DNA from: Bifidobacterium cebidarum
Lineage (GTDB): Bacteria; Actinomycetota; Actinomycetes; Actinomycetales; Bifidobacteriaceae
Assembly: GCF_009193305.1 (NCBI RefSeq)
Contig: NZ_WBVS01000001.1
Span: 62,001-126,000 of the forward strand
Reading direction: 5' to 3'
Length of the DNA: 64,000 bases
Shown here: in pieces, positions 35,200 through 44,350 of the stretch
Layout of the letters: each line of letters begins with the position of its first letter
How positions within the stretch are numbered: the stretch's first letter is position 1
Position numbers and translations under genes: made by a program
Notes under the pieces: generated by a model
Told to the model about the DNA's origin: nothing
What the model saw: only the letters and a program-made list of their open reading frames with translations
Databases searched by the model: none

Positions 35200-35485
35200 T
35201 CAGTTCCGAGAGCCATCCACTTCATCCACACCAAGCGTCTCCTCCAGCTCGGCCACAATCTTCTCATGCATGTTCTCGTCGATTTTCACGGTGAACATGA
35301 ACACCAACAGACTCAGCATGATGAACGCGAGCGGAAATATAGAACGCGAAGGTCTCGAACGTGCGTACGTTGGCGGCAGTTATGTCAGCGGCGGTGGCGG
35401 AACTGACCATGCCGGCGGCCACAACCACAAATCCGACGATGCCGTTGGACAGCGCGCCGGCAATCTTGTCAAGCATCGGGCGCAC
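35200..35485 (-). pseudogene. Decayed 3' end of a GPH-family sugar symporter
   Basis: On the minus strand the frame RPMLDKIAGALSNGIVGFVV and on to TFETFAFY is followed, after a one-base shift near 35341, by FPLAFIMLSLLVFMFTVKID and ENMHEKIVAELEETLG, ending at 35200. This is the C-terminal transmembrane region and cytosolic tail of a glycoside-pentoside-hexuronide symporter. The upstream three quarters of the gene are missing and the break adjoins a dispersed repeat at 35496. Confidence 0.75.
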
Positions 35486-35495
35486 GGAATGCGTT

Positions 35496-35543
35496 GGCCC
35501 CTCTCCGAGGGGAGCTGTCGAACGAAGTAAGACTGGGGGGAGC
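35496..35543 (-). repeat. Dispersed intergenic repeat, copy 2
   Basis: Read on the minus strand it contains CCCCAGTCTTACTTCGTTCG followed by ACAGCTCCCCTCGGAGAGGGG, matching the repeat at 61196-61244 in layout. It abuts the truncated symporter. Confidence 0.55.
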
Positions 35544-35560
35544 CTCCGGTATAACCCGCA

Positions 35561-35604
35561 AACTCCCCTCAGTCAGCTTCGCTGCCAGCGTCCTGCAATT
35601 AGGG
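35561..35604 (+). repeat. Dispersed intergenic repeat, copy 3
   Basis: ACTCCCCTCAGTCAGCTTCG followed by CTGCCAGC resembles the same repeat in direct orientation, inverted relative to copy 2. The remaining 35605-35710 stretch holds only a weak hairpin (AAAACA/TGTTTT near 35652-35670) that may end the ABC operon. Confidence 0.5.
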
Positions 35605-35710
35605 ACAACCTACACTGTCTTAATTTGGCTCACCGTCGTTCGCCTTCGCCTAAAAACATCTCCGGTGTTTTCTTCACGGCTCAGTCCATCAAAGAGGGGA
35701 ACCAGAAAAC

Positions 35711-37726
35711 TTACTCCAGTTCCACGGCCCCGGTGTAGAGCTGGTAGTACTCGCCCTTCTGCGCAATCAACTCGTCATGCGAACCACGTTCGATAATGTT
35801 GCCATGGTCGAGCACCATGATCACGTCGGAATTGCGCACAGTGGAGAGTCGGTGGGCGATCACGAAGACCGTGCGGCCCTTCATCAACGCATCCATACCG
35901 GCCTGCACCACTTCCTCGGTACGGGTATCGATCGAGGAGGTGGCCTCGTCGAGAATCAGCGCCGGGGAATCGGCCACCGCAGCGCGGGCGATGGAAATCA
36001 GCTGGCGCTGGCCTTGGGACAGGCCGGAGCCGTCGCCTTCGAGCACGGTCTGGTAACCCTGCGGCAGCATGCGGATGAAGCCGTCCGCGTTCACCAGCTT
36101 GGCTGCCTCGATGCATTCCTCATCGGTGGCGTCCAGGCGCCCGTAACGGATGTTGTCCATCACGGTGCCGGTGAACAGGTTCACGTCCTGCAGCACGATG
36201 CCCAGCGAGCGGCGCAGATCGGGCTTACGAATATTCTTCACATCGATGCCGTCGTACAGGATCTGACCTTCCTGAATGTCGTAGAAACGATTGATCAGGT
36301 TGGTCACCGTAGTCTTGCCGGCACCGGTGGCACCGACGAGCGCCATCTTCTGGCCCGGCTTGGCGAACCAGGTGATGTCATGCAGCACCGGCTTATCCGG
36401 GTTGTAGCCGAAGGTCACGTTGGTGAAGCGCACGTCGCCCTGCAGCAGCGTCAGGCGGCCGTCGGGCGAAGTAATCGCCTGTTCCTTGGCCTTCAATGCC
36501 ACTTCGCGGGCGGCGCCGTGCAGCTTCTCCGCGGCCTTTAGCGATCTCGTGCCGTCGTCGCCTTCCTCGCGCTTCCATGCCCAGTGGCCGGTCTCATGGT
36601 CGATTTCCTTCATCGTGCGACCGTCTTCGCCCAGCTCCACGTTGACCAAGGTCACCGTGCCGTTGTCGGATTCGATGGGTTCGTCCATCAGCGCGAAGAT
36701 GCGGGAGGCGCCGGCGAGCGCCATCATCACCATGTTGAGCTGCATGGACACCTGGCCGAGCGGATTGATGAACGAGCGGGAGAGGGTCAGCAGTGAGATC
36801 AGCGTGCCGAGGGTCAGCGGGCCGAACCCGTTCAATCCCACGTTGCCTACGCCGGCAAGCGCCATGGCACCGCCCACGATGGCGAGCAGGATGTAGAGGA
36901 TGTAACCCATGTTGCCCACCACCGGCATGGTGACGTTGCCCCAGGTGTTGGCCTCGGCTGCGGCTTCGAACAGTTCCTCGTTCTTCTCGTCGAAGGTCTT
37001 CTGGGTGGCTTCCTCGTGGTTGAAGACCTTGATGACCTTCTGACCGTTCACGGATTCCTCGACGAACGCGTTCACGTCGCCCAGCCAGTGCTGCTGCTTG
37101 ACGAAGAAGCGGCCCGCGCGGCCCACAATCGCCTTGACGATGAAGAACAGCATCACGGTGAACAGCAGTACGAACACGGTGATCGGAATGGAGAGCCAGA
37201 GCATCGAGATCACGGCCGCGATGGCGGAGATGCCGGCGGCGAACATCTGCGGGAAGGACTGGGAAATGGCCTGACGCAGTGTGTCCGTGTCGTTGGTGTA
37301 ACGGCTCATGATGTCACCGTGCTCGTTGGTGTCGAAGTAGCGAATTGGCAGATGCTGCTGGTGGGCGAACATGTCGTCGCGAATCTTCTTCAGCGTGCCC
37401 TGTTCGACGGTGACGATCAGCCACTGCCAGAGCCAGCTGGCCACGATACCGGCCACATACAGGCATCCCATCAGAGTGATCGCCCGCAGCAACGGGTTCC
37501 AGTCCGGGTTCTTGGCACCGACCATCGGCAGGATGTAGGTGTCGATCAGCGACTGGAGGAACAGCGCGGAGCCGGCCTGGGCGGCGGCACCGACGAGGAT
37601 GCACACCACGATGGCCACCACGCGCCACTTGTATTGCATGATGTAGCCGAAAATGCGCTTGGTGGTACCGGGAGCCGGCTTGCCCATGGCGGGCTTGCGG
37701 TTCTTGAAGCTCTGCTTATCGCTCAT
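35711..37726 (-). CDS. ABC exporter half-transporter, catalytic subunit
   Basis: A 671-residue TMD-NBD protein: six transmembrane segments in residues about 30-340, then an ATPase with Walker A GATGAGKTTVTNLINR, signature LSQGQRQLISIARA, Walker B ALILDEATSSID and H-loop FVIAHRLSTVR. All catalytic residues are present. A charged insertion (EIDHETGHWAWKREEGDDGT and beyond) of about 60 residues joins the membrane and ATPase domains. It overlaps its partner by 4 bp (ATGA) and most likely forms a heterodimeric multidrug or lipid exporter with it. Confidence 0.88.
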   Translation of the reverse strand: MSDKQSFKNRKPAMGKPAPGTTKRIFGYIMQYKWRVVAIVVCILVGAAAQAGSALFLQSLIDTYILPMVGAKNPDWNPLLRAITLMGCLYVAGIVASWLWQWLIVTVEQGTLKKIRDDMFAHQQHLPIRYFDTNEHGDIMSRYTNDTDTLRQAISQSFPQMFAAGISAIAAVISMLWLSIPITVFVLLFTVMLFFIVKAIVGRAGRFFVKQQHWLGDVNAFVEESVNGQKVIKVFNHEEATQKTFDEKNEELFEAAAEANTWGNVTMPVVGNMGYILYILLAIVGGAMALAGVGNVGLNGFGPLTLGTLISLLTLSRSFINPLGQVSMQLNMVMMALAGASRIFALMDEPIESDNGTVTLVNVELGEDGRTMKEIDHETGHWAWKREEGDDGTRSLKAAEKLHGAAREVALKAKEQAITSPDGRLTLLQGDVRFTNVTFGYNPDKPVLHDITWFAKPGQKMALVGATGAGKTTVTNLINRFYDIQEGQILYDGIDVKNIRKPDLRRSLGIVLQDVNLFTGTVMDNIRYGRLDATDEECIEAAKLVNADGFIRMLPQGYQTVLEGDGSGLSQGQRQLISIARAAVADSPALILDEATSSIDTRTEEVVQAGMDALMKGRTVFVIAHRLSTVRNSDVIMVLDHGNIIERGSHDELIAQKGEYYQLYTGAVELE

Positions 37727-39672
37727 CGTGACTCTCCTTCCTCAGCTGCGTTCTTCATGCGTTCGGCTTCTTCGGCAGCGGCCTGTTCGATCTCGGCCTG
37801 GCCTGCAGCGGTGTTCTTGGTTTGGGATTCGTAGATGGAGCGGTATTCGTCGCAGGTCTCGAGCAGCTCGCTATGCGTGCCGCGTGCCATGATGCGACCT
37901 TCGTCCATGACCAGAATCATGTCGGATTCCTGAACGGAAGCCACTCGCTGGGCGATGATGATCTTGGTGGTGTCCGGGATCTCATGATGGAAGGCTTCAC
38001 GAATCAGCTTGTCGGTCTTGGTATCGACCGCGGATGTGGAGTCATCCAGGATCAGGATCTTCGGCTTCTTCAGCAATGCGCGGGCGATGCATAGACGCTG
38101 ACGCTGACCGCCGGAGACGTTGGTGCCGCCCTGCTCGATGTAGGTGTCGTACTTATCCGGGAATTCCTGGATGAATCCGTCGGCCTGGGCAAGCTGGCAT
38201 GCGTGGCGGATCTCCTCATCGGTGGCGTCGGGGTTGCCCCAACGCAGGTTGTCGGCGATGGTGCCGGAGAACAGCACGTTCTTCTGCAGCACCATGGCCA
38301 CCTGGTCACGCAGGACTTCGAGATCGTAGTCGCGCACATCGCGGCCACCGACCTTGAGCGAGCCGGCCGAGACATCGTAGAGACGAGGAACCAGCTGCAC
38401 CAGCGAGGACTTGGCGGAACCAGTGCCGCCGACGATGCCCACGGTCGCGCCGGAGGGGATCATCAGGTTGATATCATCCAGCACCGGCTTTTCGGAGCTG
38501 TCGGAGTAGCGGAAGGTGACATCATCGAATTCGATGGAGCCATCGGCCACGGTCTTGACCGGGTTCTCGGGGTCGACCACCGTGCTCTGTTCCTGCAATA
38601 CCTGACAGATTCGTTCAGCGGAAGCCTGGGAGATGATGAACATGACGAAGATCATCGACAGCATCATCATGGCCATCAGGATCTGCATGGCGTAGGTCAC
38701 CAGTGCCGTGAGGTCACCGGTGGTCAGGCCCAGTGCGGCGTTGTTGCCGGAGGCCACGATCTGCTGGGCTCCCATCCAGGAGATCAGGATCATCGAGGCG
38801 TAGATGCAGAACATCATAATCGGGCTGTTGAAGCTCATGATGCGTTCGGCGAGCGTGAAGTCCTTGAAGATGCGCTTGGAGATGCGATCGAACTTGTGGA
38901 TTTCGAAGGATTCACGGTTGTAGGACTTCACCACGCGGATGCCCTGCAGGTTCTCGTCGACGACATTGTTCAACGCATCATAGGTGTGGAACACGCGCTC
39001 GAACACCGGATGCACCAGCACTGCGAGCCCGCACAGGCCGATGGCCAGGATCGGGATGCAGGCAAGGAACACCATGGAGATCGACGGGCTGATGCGGAAG
39101 GAGAAGATCCACGCCACGACCACCATGATCGGGGCGCGCACGCCCATACGCACCATCATGCCGTAGGCCATCTGCAGGTTGGTCACATCAGTGGTGAGCC
39201 TGGTGATGATGGAACCGGTGGAGAAGCGATCGATGTTGGTGAAGCTGAATCGCTGCACCTGTTCGAACTGGTCGCGGCGCAGATTCTTGGCGAAACCGGC
39301 CGCGGCGATGGCGGCATACTTTCCGGCCAGGAAGCCACAGGCCAAGGAGACCAGGGAGCAGACCAGCAGAATCAGACCAAACTTGACGATGGCGGGCATG
39401 CTGCCGCCGGTAATGCCCTGATCGATCAGGGTGGCCATCACCGTAGGGATGACGATTTCCAGAATGGCCTCGATGAACACGAACAGCGGAGCCAACAGGC
39501 TTTCCTTGGTGTATTCGCGCATCGATCCGGCCAACGTGCGAATGATGTGCTTCGGGCGTTCAGGCTCGACGGCCTTGCGCGAGCGTTCAATGGCCGCTTC
39601 GGTGGCGGATGCGCTGTCTTCCGCGGTCACAGTGCCGGCTGCGGCGTTGCGCTTGGTTGCGGTATCGCTCAT
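37723..39672 (-). CDS. ABC exporter half-transporter, degenerate-site subunit
   Basis: A 649-residue TMD-NBD protein. Walker A is GGTGSAKSSLVQLVPR and the signature NVSGGQRQRLCIARA is intact, but Walker B reads ILILDDSTSAVD with aspartate for the catalytic glutamate and the switch histidine is glutamine (KIIIAQRVASVQ). This is the asymmetric pattern of heterodimeric exporters such as BmrCD and TM287/288. The start is ATG 39672 with GGAGGAG upstream, overlapping the MarR stop codon as ATGA, so regulator and exporter form one operon. Confidence 0.88.
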   Translation of the reverse strand: MSDTATKRNAAAGTVTAEDSASATEAAIERSRKAVEPERPKHIIRTLAGSMREYTKESLLAPLFVFIEAILEIVIPTVMATLIDQGITGGSMPAIVKFGLILLVCSLVSLACGFLAGKYAAIAAAGFAKNLRRDQFEQVQRFSFTNIDRFSTGSIITRLTTDVTNLQMAYGMMVRMGVRAPIMVVVAWIFSFRISPSISMVFLACIPILAIGLCGLAVLVHPVFERVFHTYDALNNVVDENLQGIRVVKSYNRESFEIHKFDRISKRIFKDFTLAERIMSFNSPIMMFCIYASMILISWMGAQQIVASGNNAALGLTTGDLTALVTYAMQILMAMMMLSMIFVMFIISQASAERICQVLQEQSTVVDPENPVKTVADGSIEFDDVTFRYSDSSEKPVLDDINLMIPSGATVGIVGGTGSAKSSLVQLVPRLYDVSAGSLKVGGRDVRDYDLEVLRDQVAMVLQKNVLFSGTIADNLRWGNPDATDEEIRHACQLAQADGFIQEFPDKYDTYIEQGGTNVSGGQRQRLCIARALLKKPKILILDDSTSAVDTKTDKLIREAFHHEIPDTTKIIIAQRVASVQESDMILVMDEGRIMARGTHSELLETCDEYRSIYESQTKNTAAGQAEIEQAAAEEAERMKNAAEEGESR

Positions 39673-40142
39673 TTGCTCTCCTCCTTCATATCGTGTTCGT
39701 ATGCTCGTTGTGCGGCATCGATATTGGCTCGCATACGTCTGACGCATTCACGCAAAGCCACTTGCTCCTCTTCGGACAGCCCTTCGACCAGCAGCCGTTC
39801 CACACGCTCACCATTGGCTTTGAGGTCGGCCACGATGGCGTCGGCCTTGTCGGTGAGCACGATGCGTTTGAGTCTGGCATCATGAGCCACCGGCTCCCGC
39901 ACGATCAGCCCTTTCTTTTCCATCAGCGTCAATACGCGGGACGCCGTGGAACGGGTGATGCAGAATTTCTGTTCGATGGTGTGCTGGTATATATCCCGGC
40001 CGCGATTGCGGGCCAGAAAAATGATGATGTGGGCGTTGCCGCCAGTGGCCATGCGCGCGGATTCCGGCATGCTTTCACCGAGATACCGGTCCACGGCTTT
40101 GGTCAGCGACCGCATTTCGATGCTGAGGGCATGATGGTCCAT
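39669..40142 (-). CDS. MarR-family transcriptional regulator
   Basis: A 157-residue winged-helix protein: TIEQKFCITRSTASRVLTLM is the recognition helix region and EKKGLIVREPVAHDARLKRI the wing with the DxR motif typical of MarR. The start is ATG 40142 preceded by GGGGAG; upstream in-frame codons run through the operator palindromes. It is first in an operon with the two ABC half-exporters and probably represses it, released by a small-molecule ligand exported by the pump. Confidence 0.88.
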   Translation of the reverse strand: MDHHALSIEMRSLTKAVDRYLGESMPESARMATGGNAHIIIFLARNRGRDIYQHTIEQKFCITRSTASRVLTLMEKKGLIVREPVAHDARLKRIVLTDKADAIVADLKANGERVERLLVEGLSEEEQVALRECVRRMRANIDAAQRAYEHDMKEESK

Positions 40143-40187
40143 GATGCTCCCCCCATTCGATTGCTTGCAGTGTTGTCGATACACAAA

Positions 40188-40260
40188 GTTGCACGCGCAA
40201 CTGTTGTAAATGCAACAAAATAGTGTAATTGATGCCACATACAACAGTTGCACATGCAAC
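40188..40260 (-). promoter_or_regulatory. Three MarR operator-like palindromes
   Basis: GTTGCACGCGCAAC (40188-40201), TGTTGTAAATGCAACA (40202-40217) and GTTGCACATGCAAC (40247-40260) share the half-site GTTGCA. They lie 45-120 bp before the MarR start and bracket a TACACT -10-like sequence on the minus strand. Confidence 0.78.
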
Positions 40261-40289
40261 AATCAGCGTGTTGCGCAACGGATGCATAA

Positions 40290-40314
40290 AAAGGCTCCCC
40301 TCAAGGAGGGGAGC
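40290..40314 (-). terminator. Terminator after the GH3 gene
   Basis: GGCTCCCCTC and GAGGGGAGCC pair across AAG; on the minus strand the stem is followed by TTTTTATGC. Confidence 0.88.
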
Positions 40315-40330
40315 CCAATCGCGCATTCCT

Positions 40331-42583
40331 TTACTTGGTCAGCTCGGCGTAACCATCGAGCAGGAACTTGGTGACATCCTTGCCGGCTTCACCCATCAGC
40401 GTGGGCAGCGAGTTGATCGGCATGGAGTTCAGGAACATGCGCATCATGGCGTTATCAGTGAGCTTCGGCAGCTTACCGGCCTCGCCTGCGGCGGTCAGGT
40501 CCTCGACCACCTTGGAGCCGACTGGATCAGTGGACCATTCGCCGAAGGTGGACCATTCGGTCAGCGGCTGGGTCTTGCCGTCACCGTCGAGTTCCACACT
40601 TGCCGCGGCGGCGATATCGCGGGAGCTCACGCCGACTTCGATGGCGTACTCGCCGGTCTCCACATGCCAGTCGTTGAACTTTTCGGACCAGTAGGCGAAG
40701 GCGCGTTCATCGAGATCGATGGTCACGGTCTTGGATTCGCCGGCCTTCAGGAACACCTTGGCGAAGCCCTTGAGCTCGTGCACCGGCCGGGCCACGTCCG
40801 CCTTGCCCGGCGCCACGTAGACCTGCACGGTTTCGGCGGCGTCCACATCGGAGGTGTTGGTCACGGTGGCGGTCACCTGAGCGGTGTTGGCCCCGGTCTT
40901 GGCGGCGGCGACATCGGAGATCTCGAAGGTGGCGTAGCTCAGGCCGTAGCCGAACGGGTAATCGACGGCCTTGTTGTAGGTGTCGTAGTAGCGGTAGCCC
41001 ACGAATACGCCTTCGCCGTAATCCACGTGGCCTTCCTCACCGGGCCAGTTGAGCATGCTCGGGTCGTCGTTGATGTCCAGCGGAATGGACTGGGCGAGCT
41101 TGCCGGAGGGGCTCACTTTGCCGAAGATCACGTCGGCGAGCGCCGGGCCGCCGGCCTGGCCGAGTAGCCAGGATTCCAGAATGCCCTTGGCGTACTTGGC
41201 CCACGGGTGCACGGATACCACGGAACCATTGGAGAGCACCACGGCCACATTCGGGTTCACTTCGGCGATCTTACGAAGCAGTTCGATCTGCTTGGCAGGC
41301 ATGTCGAGGTTGTCGCGGTCGAAGCCTTCGGATTCCGCGGCTTCCGGCAATCCCAGGAACATCAGCACCTTGCTGGCCGTCTTTGCGGTTTCGACGGCTT
41401 CGGATTCCAGTGCCGGGTCGGCAGGTTCGAGATCCAGCGTGAAGCCGGGGGCGAAGCCGGCTTCGATGCCACGCTCGGCGAGCGTGTCGAGGAAGCTGGT
41501 CATCTTGGTGGGGGTGATGTGCGAGGAGCCGCCGCCCTGGTAGCGTGGAGTGCGCGCGAATTCGCCGATGACGGCGATCTTCTCGCCAGCGTTCGGGTCA
41601 AGCGGCAGGATGGCGTCCTCGTTCTTGAGCAGCACCATGGATTCCACGGCGGCCTGATGAGCCACTTCATCATGCGCATCCACGTCGAAACGGTAGCCGT
41701 CGATGCTCATGGCGGCGCGGGCCTTGTTGGTAAGGTCGATCATGCCCTGGGCCATGCGGTCGAGCTGGGCCGGGGCGATGCGGCCGTCGCGGGCGGCGTA
41801 CACCACCTGATCGTCGGTGTAGCTCGGTGGCATTTCAAGGTTCAGACCGGCGTTCAGGGAGGCCACGCGGTCATGGTCGGCACCCCAGTCGGACATGACG
41901 ATGCCCTTGAAGCCCCATTCGTCGCGCAGCACGTCGGTCAGCAGCCAGTGGTTCTGGGCGGAGTGCACGCCGTTGATGCGGTTGTAGGAGCACATGATGG
42001 TCCATGGCTGGGCGGTTTTCACGATGTGCTCAAAGGCCGGGAAGTAGATCTCCCGCAGAGCGCGCTGGCTGATGCGGGCGTCTACACGCAGACGATCGGT
42101 TTCCTGATTGTTGGCGGCGAAGTGCTTCAGGGATGTGCCCACGCCCTTGGACTGCACGCCGGCGACGATGCCAACAGCTTCATGGCCTGCCAGATATGGG
42201 TCTTCAGACCAGTATTCGAAGCAGCGGCCACCGAGCGGATTGCGCTTGATGTTGACGCCGGGGCCCAGGATCACGGCCACCTTCTCCTGGATGCACTCCT
42301 CGGCCATGGCTTCGCCGACCTTGTGGATGAGTTCAGGGTTCCATGAGCTGGACAGGCCGGCTGCTGGCGGGAAGCAGGTGGCCGGCACGGAGTCGTCGAG
42401 ATCGGTCTCGCCGGTGCTGGAGGCCAGGGATTTGCGCAAGCCGTGGGGTCCGTCGGTGATCATGTAGCCGGGAATACCCTTGGATTCAACGCCCTGCAGA
42501 TGCCAGGCGTCGCCACCCGAGGTGAGGGATGCCTTCTCTTCGAGGGTCAGATCCTTGACGGAAGGGTATGTCTGCTCGCTCAT
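40331..42583 (-). CDS. GH3 family beta-glycosidase
   Basis: A 750-residue cytoplasmic GH3 enzyme without signal peptide. The N-terminal barrel has GPGVNIKRNPLGGRCFEYWS and the active-site segment SLKHFAANNQETDR, the nucleophile aspartate is in GIVMSDWGADHDR, and the second domain carries GGGSSHITP; a fibronectin III-like domain ends the protein. GH3 members of this architecture are beta-glucosidases acting on gluco-oligosaccharides or aryl/terpenoid glucosides. It is divergent from a TetR gene with a perfect ACCAACCGGTTGGT palindrome between them. AAAGAGG precedes ATG 42583. Confidence 0.9.
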   Translation of the reverse strand: MSEQTYPSVKDLTLEEKASLTSGGDAWHLQGVESKGIPGYMITDGPHGLRKSLASSTGETDLDDSVPATCFPPAAGLSSSWNPELIHKVGEAMAEECIQEKVAVILGPGVNIKRNPLGGRCFEYWSEDPYLAGHEAVGIVAGVQSKGVGTSLKHFAANNQETDRLRVDARISQRALREIYFPAFEHIVKTAQPWTIMCSYNRINGVHSAQNHWLLTDVLRDEWGFKGIVMSDWGADHDRVASLNAGLNLEMPPSYTDDQVVYAARDGRIAPAQLDRMAQGMIDLTNKARAAMSIDGYRFDVDAHDEVAHQAAVESMVLLKNEDAILPLDPNAGEKIAVIGEFARTPRYQGGGSSHITPTKMTSFLDTLAERGIEAGFAPGFTLDLEPADPALESEAVETAKTASKVLMFLGLPEAAESEGFDRDNLDMPAKQIELLRKIAEVNPNVAVVLSNGSVVSVHPWAKYAKGILESWLLGQAGGPALADVIFGKVSPSGKLAQSIPLDINDDPSMLNWPGEEGHVDYGEGVFVGYRYYDTYNKAVDYPFGYGLSYATFEISDVAAAKTGANTAQVTATVTNTSDVDAAETVQVYVAPGKADVARPVHELKGFAKVFLKAGESKTVTIDLDERAFAYWSEKFNDWHVETGEYAIEVGVSSRDIAAAASVELDGDGKTQPLTEWSTFGEWSTDPVGSKVVEDLTAAGEAGKLPKLTDNAMMRMFLNSMPINSLPTLMGEAGKDVTKFLLDGYAELTK

Positions 42584-42721
42584 GGGAACCTCTTTCTTTG
42601 AGTTTTCGCGTATCAGTCAGTAGTACGTGCGGTACGGCGTCGAGCGTCACTGCGATGCCCGGCAGTCCGATGGCATTCATCTATGAATTCCAAGTCGTGA
42701 ATCCCGGGCCGTTTTCTCTCG

Positions 42722-42735
42722 ACCAACCGGTTGGT
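42722..42735. promoter_or_regulatory. TetR operator between GH3 and TetR genes
   Basis: ACCAACCGGTTGGT is a perfect 14-bp palindrome lying in the 230-bp divergent gap; TACCAA recurs a few bases to the right. Confidence 0.75.
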
Positions 42736-42813
42736 AGGTAGATTACCAAATTCAGAATCACAACACGCCAGAATCATTTGAAAACACTACTAACCGACCG
42801 TAAGGTTACCTGC

Positions 42814-43407
42814 ATGAGCAGCAACTCCCCCACCAATTCCGCAGACGATCGCCGCAACGCCATCATCGAAGCCACCGTCGAATCATTCGGCAAACTTGGC
42901 TACTACGGCACATCACTGCAGCGCATCGCCACTGAGGTGGGGCTCACCAAAGCCGGCGTGCTGCATTACGTGGGCAGCAAAGAGGGACTGCTGAATCTGG
43001 TGCTCGGCGAAGTGTATGACAAGGAAACCATCGAACTTATGGCAGGCATGGTGGCCGAAGCACGCCCTTTGATACCCGACATGCTGCGCCGTGTGGTTGC
43101 CGTCAATGCAAAACGCCCCTCGTTGGTGCACATGTTCTCCACGCTGAGCGCCGAGGCATTGGACCCCAGCCACCCCGCACACGCCTACTTCGCCGAACGC
43201 GAGCGACAGACCGTGTCCAATGCGCAGAACATCAATTGGATCATGCCGGACAACGTGAACGTCGAGCATATCCTGCAGGCGAGCCTCGCCATGATGGACG
43301 GCATTCAGCTGCGCTGGTTGCGCTCCCCCGGGCAGGATCTCAATGCGATGTGGGCCGATTGCGAGGACGTCTTATTCCCACTGCCCCAATGGGATAGGTA
43401 CCGATAA
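42814..43407 (+). CDS. TetR-family regulator (GH3-linked)
   Basis: A 197-residue regulator. The HTH is LQRIATEVGLTKAGVLHYVG followed by SKEGLL, and the C-terminus reads MMDGIQLRWLRSPGQDLNAM then WADCEDVLFPLPQWDRYR, a pattern shared with the three other TetR proteins of this island. ATG 42814 is preceded by TAAGG at 42801-42805; a TTG at 42778 would extend the frame without a ribosome binding site. It probably represses the divergent GH3 gene and itself. Confidence 0.87.
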   Translation: MSSNSPTNSADDRRNAIIEATVESFGKLGYYGTSLQRIATEVGLTKAGVLHYVGSKEGLLNLVLGEVYDKETIELMAGMVAEARPLIPDMLRRVVAVNAKRPSLVHMFSTLSAEALDPSHPAHAYFAERERQTVSNAQNINWIMPDNVNVEHILQASLAMMDGIQLRWLRSPGQDLNAMWADCEDVLFPLPQWDRYR

Positions 43408-43500
43408 ACCATAGAAAGCCATAGAGTCGCCAGACATGGCAAATCAATAATCGGCGAGTCGATATCGCCGGATGCGCGAGCATGCGGCCCCAACTCCTGC

Positions 43501-44151
43501 CTAGCGGCATCCTTCCCATTCCGGCAGTGGATAGAAGAAGTCCTCACAGACCTTCCAATGCCGCTCGAGATCGAAGTCATCCTCGCCCAGCCAGCGCATC
43601 TGCAATCCGTCCAACGCGCTGCCCATCGTGAGGTACAGATCGACGATGGCCTTGGGATCGCGATACCGCTGAGGCACATTCCACGCAACCTTGGCCACAT
43701 TTTGGCGCCCCTTCAGGCCACGCTGCGCGAAATACTCATGAGCCGGATGCCGAGGGTCCATAGCCTCGGCGCGCAATACCAGATACAGCTGCGTCAAGCG
43801 AGGATTATCCAGCGCCTGCTTGACCGACGTGCGATAGATGGCAGGGAAGCATTGCAGCTTCCCGGTTGCGCGATAGTCCTCGAACATGGCGTCCATGCAC
43901 GCCTGCGTGGGGTTATCGGATTCGAACTGCCCCAGCACCAGTAGCAATAGCTCGTTCTTGTTCTTCACATGGCGCAGCATGCCGGCTTGGGTGATGCCGA
44001 TGCCGTCCGCGATCTCCTGCAGCGAGGCACCATAGAAACCGCGCTCGGCGATGACTTTGGTCGCCTCACGAATAATCTCCTGCCGACGCTCATCACCGCT
44101 CTTGCGTCGACGAATCACGCGCCCGGTATCCGAAGAGGCAACGGCAGCCAT
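43501..44151 (-). CDS. TetR-family regulator (MFS-linked)
   Basis: A 216-residue regulator with HTH LQEIADGIGITQAGMLRHVK then NKNELL and the island-specific C-terminus (LDGLQMRWLGEDDFDLERHW then PLPEWEGCR). The start ATG 44151 has AGGGAG upstream; the frame extends 39 codons further without a better start. It is divergent from an MFS gene at 44351 and convergent with the TetR gene at 42814. The perfect palindrome at 44290-44309 is its likely site. Confidence 0.87.
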   Translation of the reverse strand: MAAVASSDTGRVIRRRKSGDERRQEIIREATKVIAERGFYGASLQEIADGIGITQAGMLRHVKNKNELLLLVLGQFESDNPTQACMDAMFEDYRATGKLQCFPAIYRTSVKQALDNPRLTQLYLVLRAEAMDPRHPAHEYFAQRGLKGRQNVAKVAWNVPQRYRDPKAIVDLYLTMGSALDGLQMRWLGEDDFDLERHWKVCEDFFYPLPEWEGCR

Positions 44152-44252
44152 AATCTCCCTTTCCATACGGTCACATAACAATCCCAAGTCATCATAGTCG
44201 AGCCCAGGCAACCCTTGCATAGCAATGGAACACGCCGAGCGATGCAATCCCA

Positions 44253-44309
44253 TTGCCGAAAACGCCATCCCTCGCTATCATCTCTTTTTGTAAGTAAGTA
44301 CTTACTTAC
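44253..44309 (+). promoter_or_regulatory. Promoter and operator of the MFS/esterase operon
   Basis: TTGCCG (44253-44258) and TATCAT (44276-44281) are spaced 17 bp. The start point falls at the left edge of a perfect 20-bp palindrome, GTAAGTAAGTACTTACTTAC, at 44290-44309. Confidence 0.78.
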
Positions 44310-44350
44310 TTGAGACAACGGGGTTCTCAACCTTTACAAGGAGGTTCATC

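Noticed and set aside
38203..39885. 560-codon plus-strand frame rich in His, Gly and Asp
   Set aside because: Antisense to the ABC exporter subunit; the residue bias results from reversed codons.
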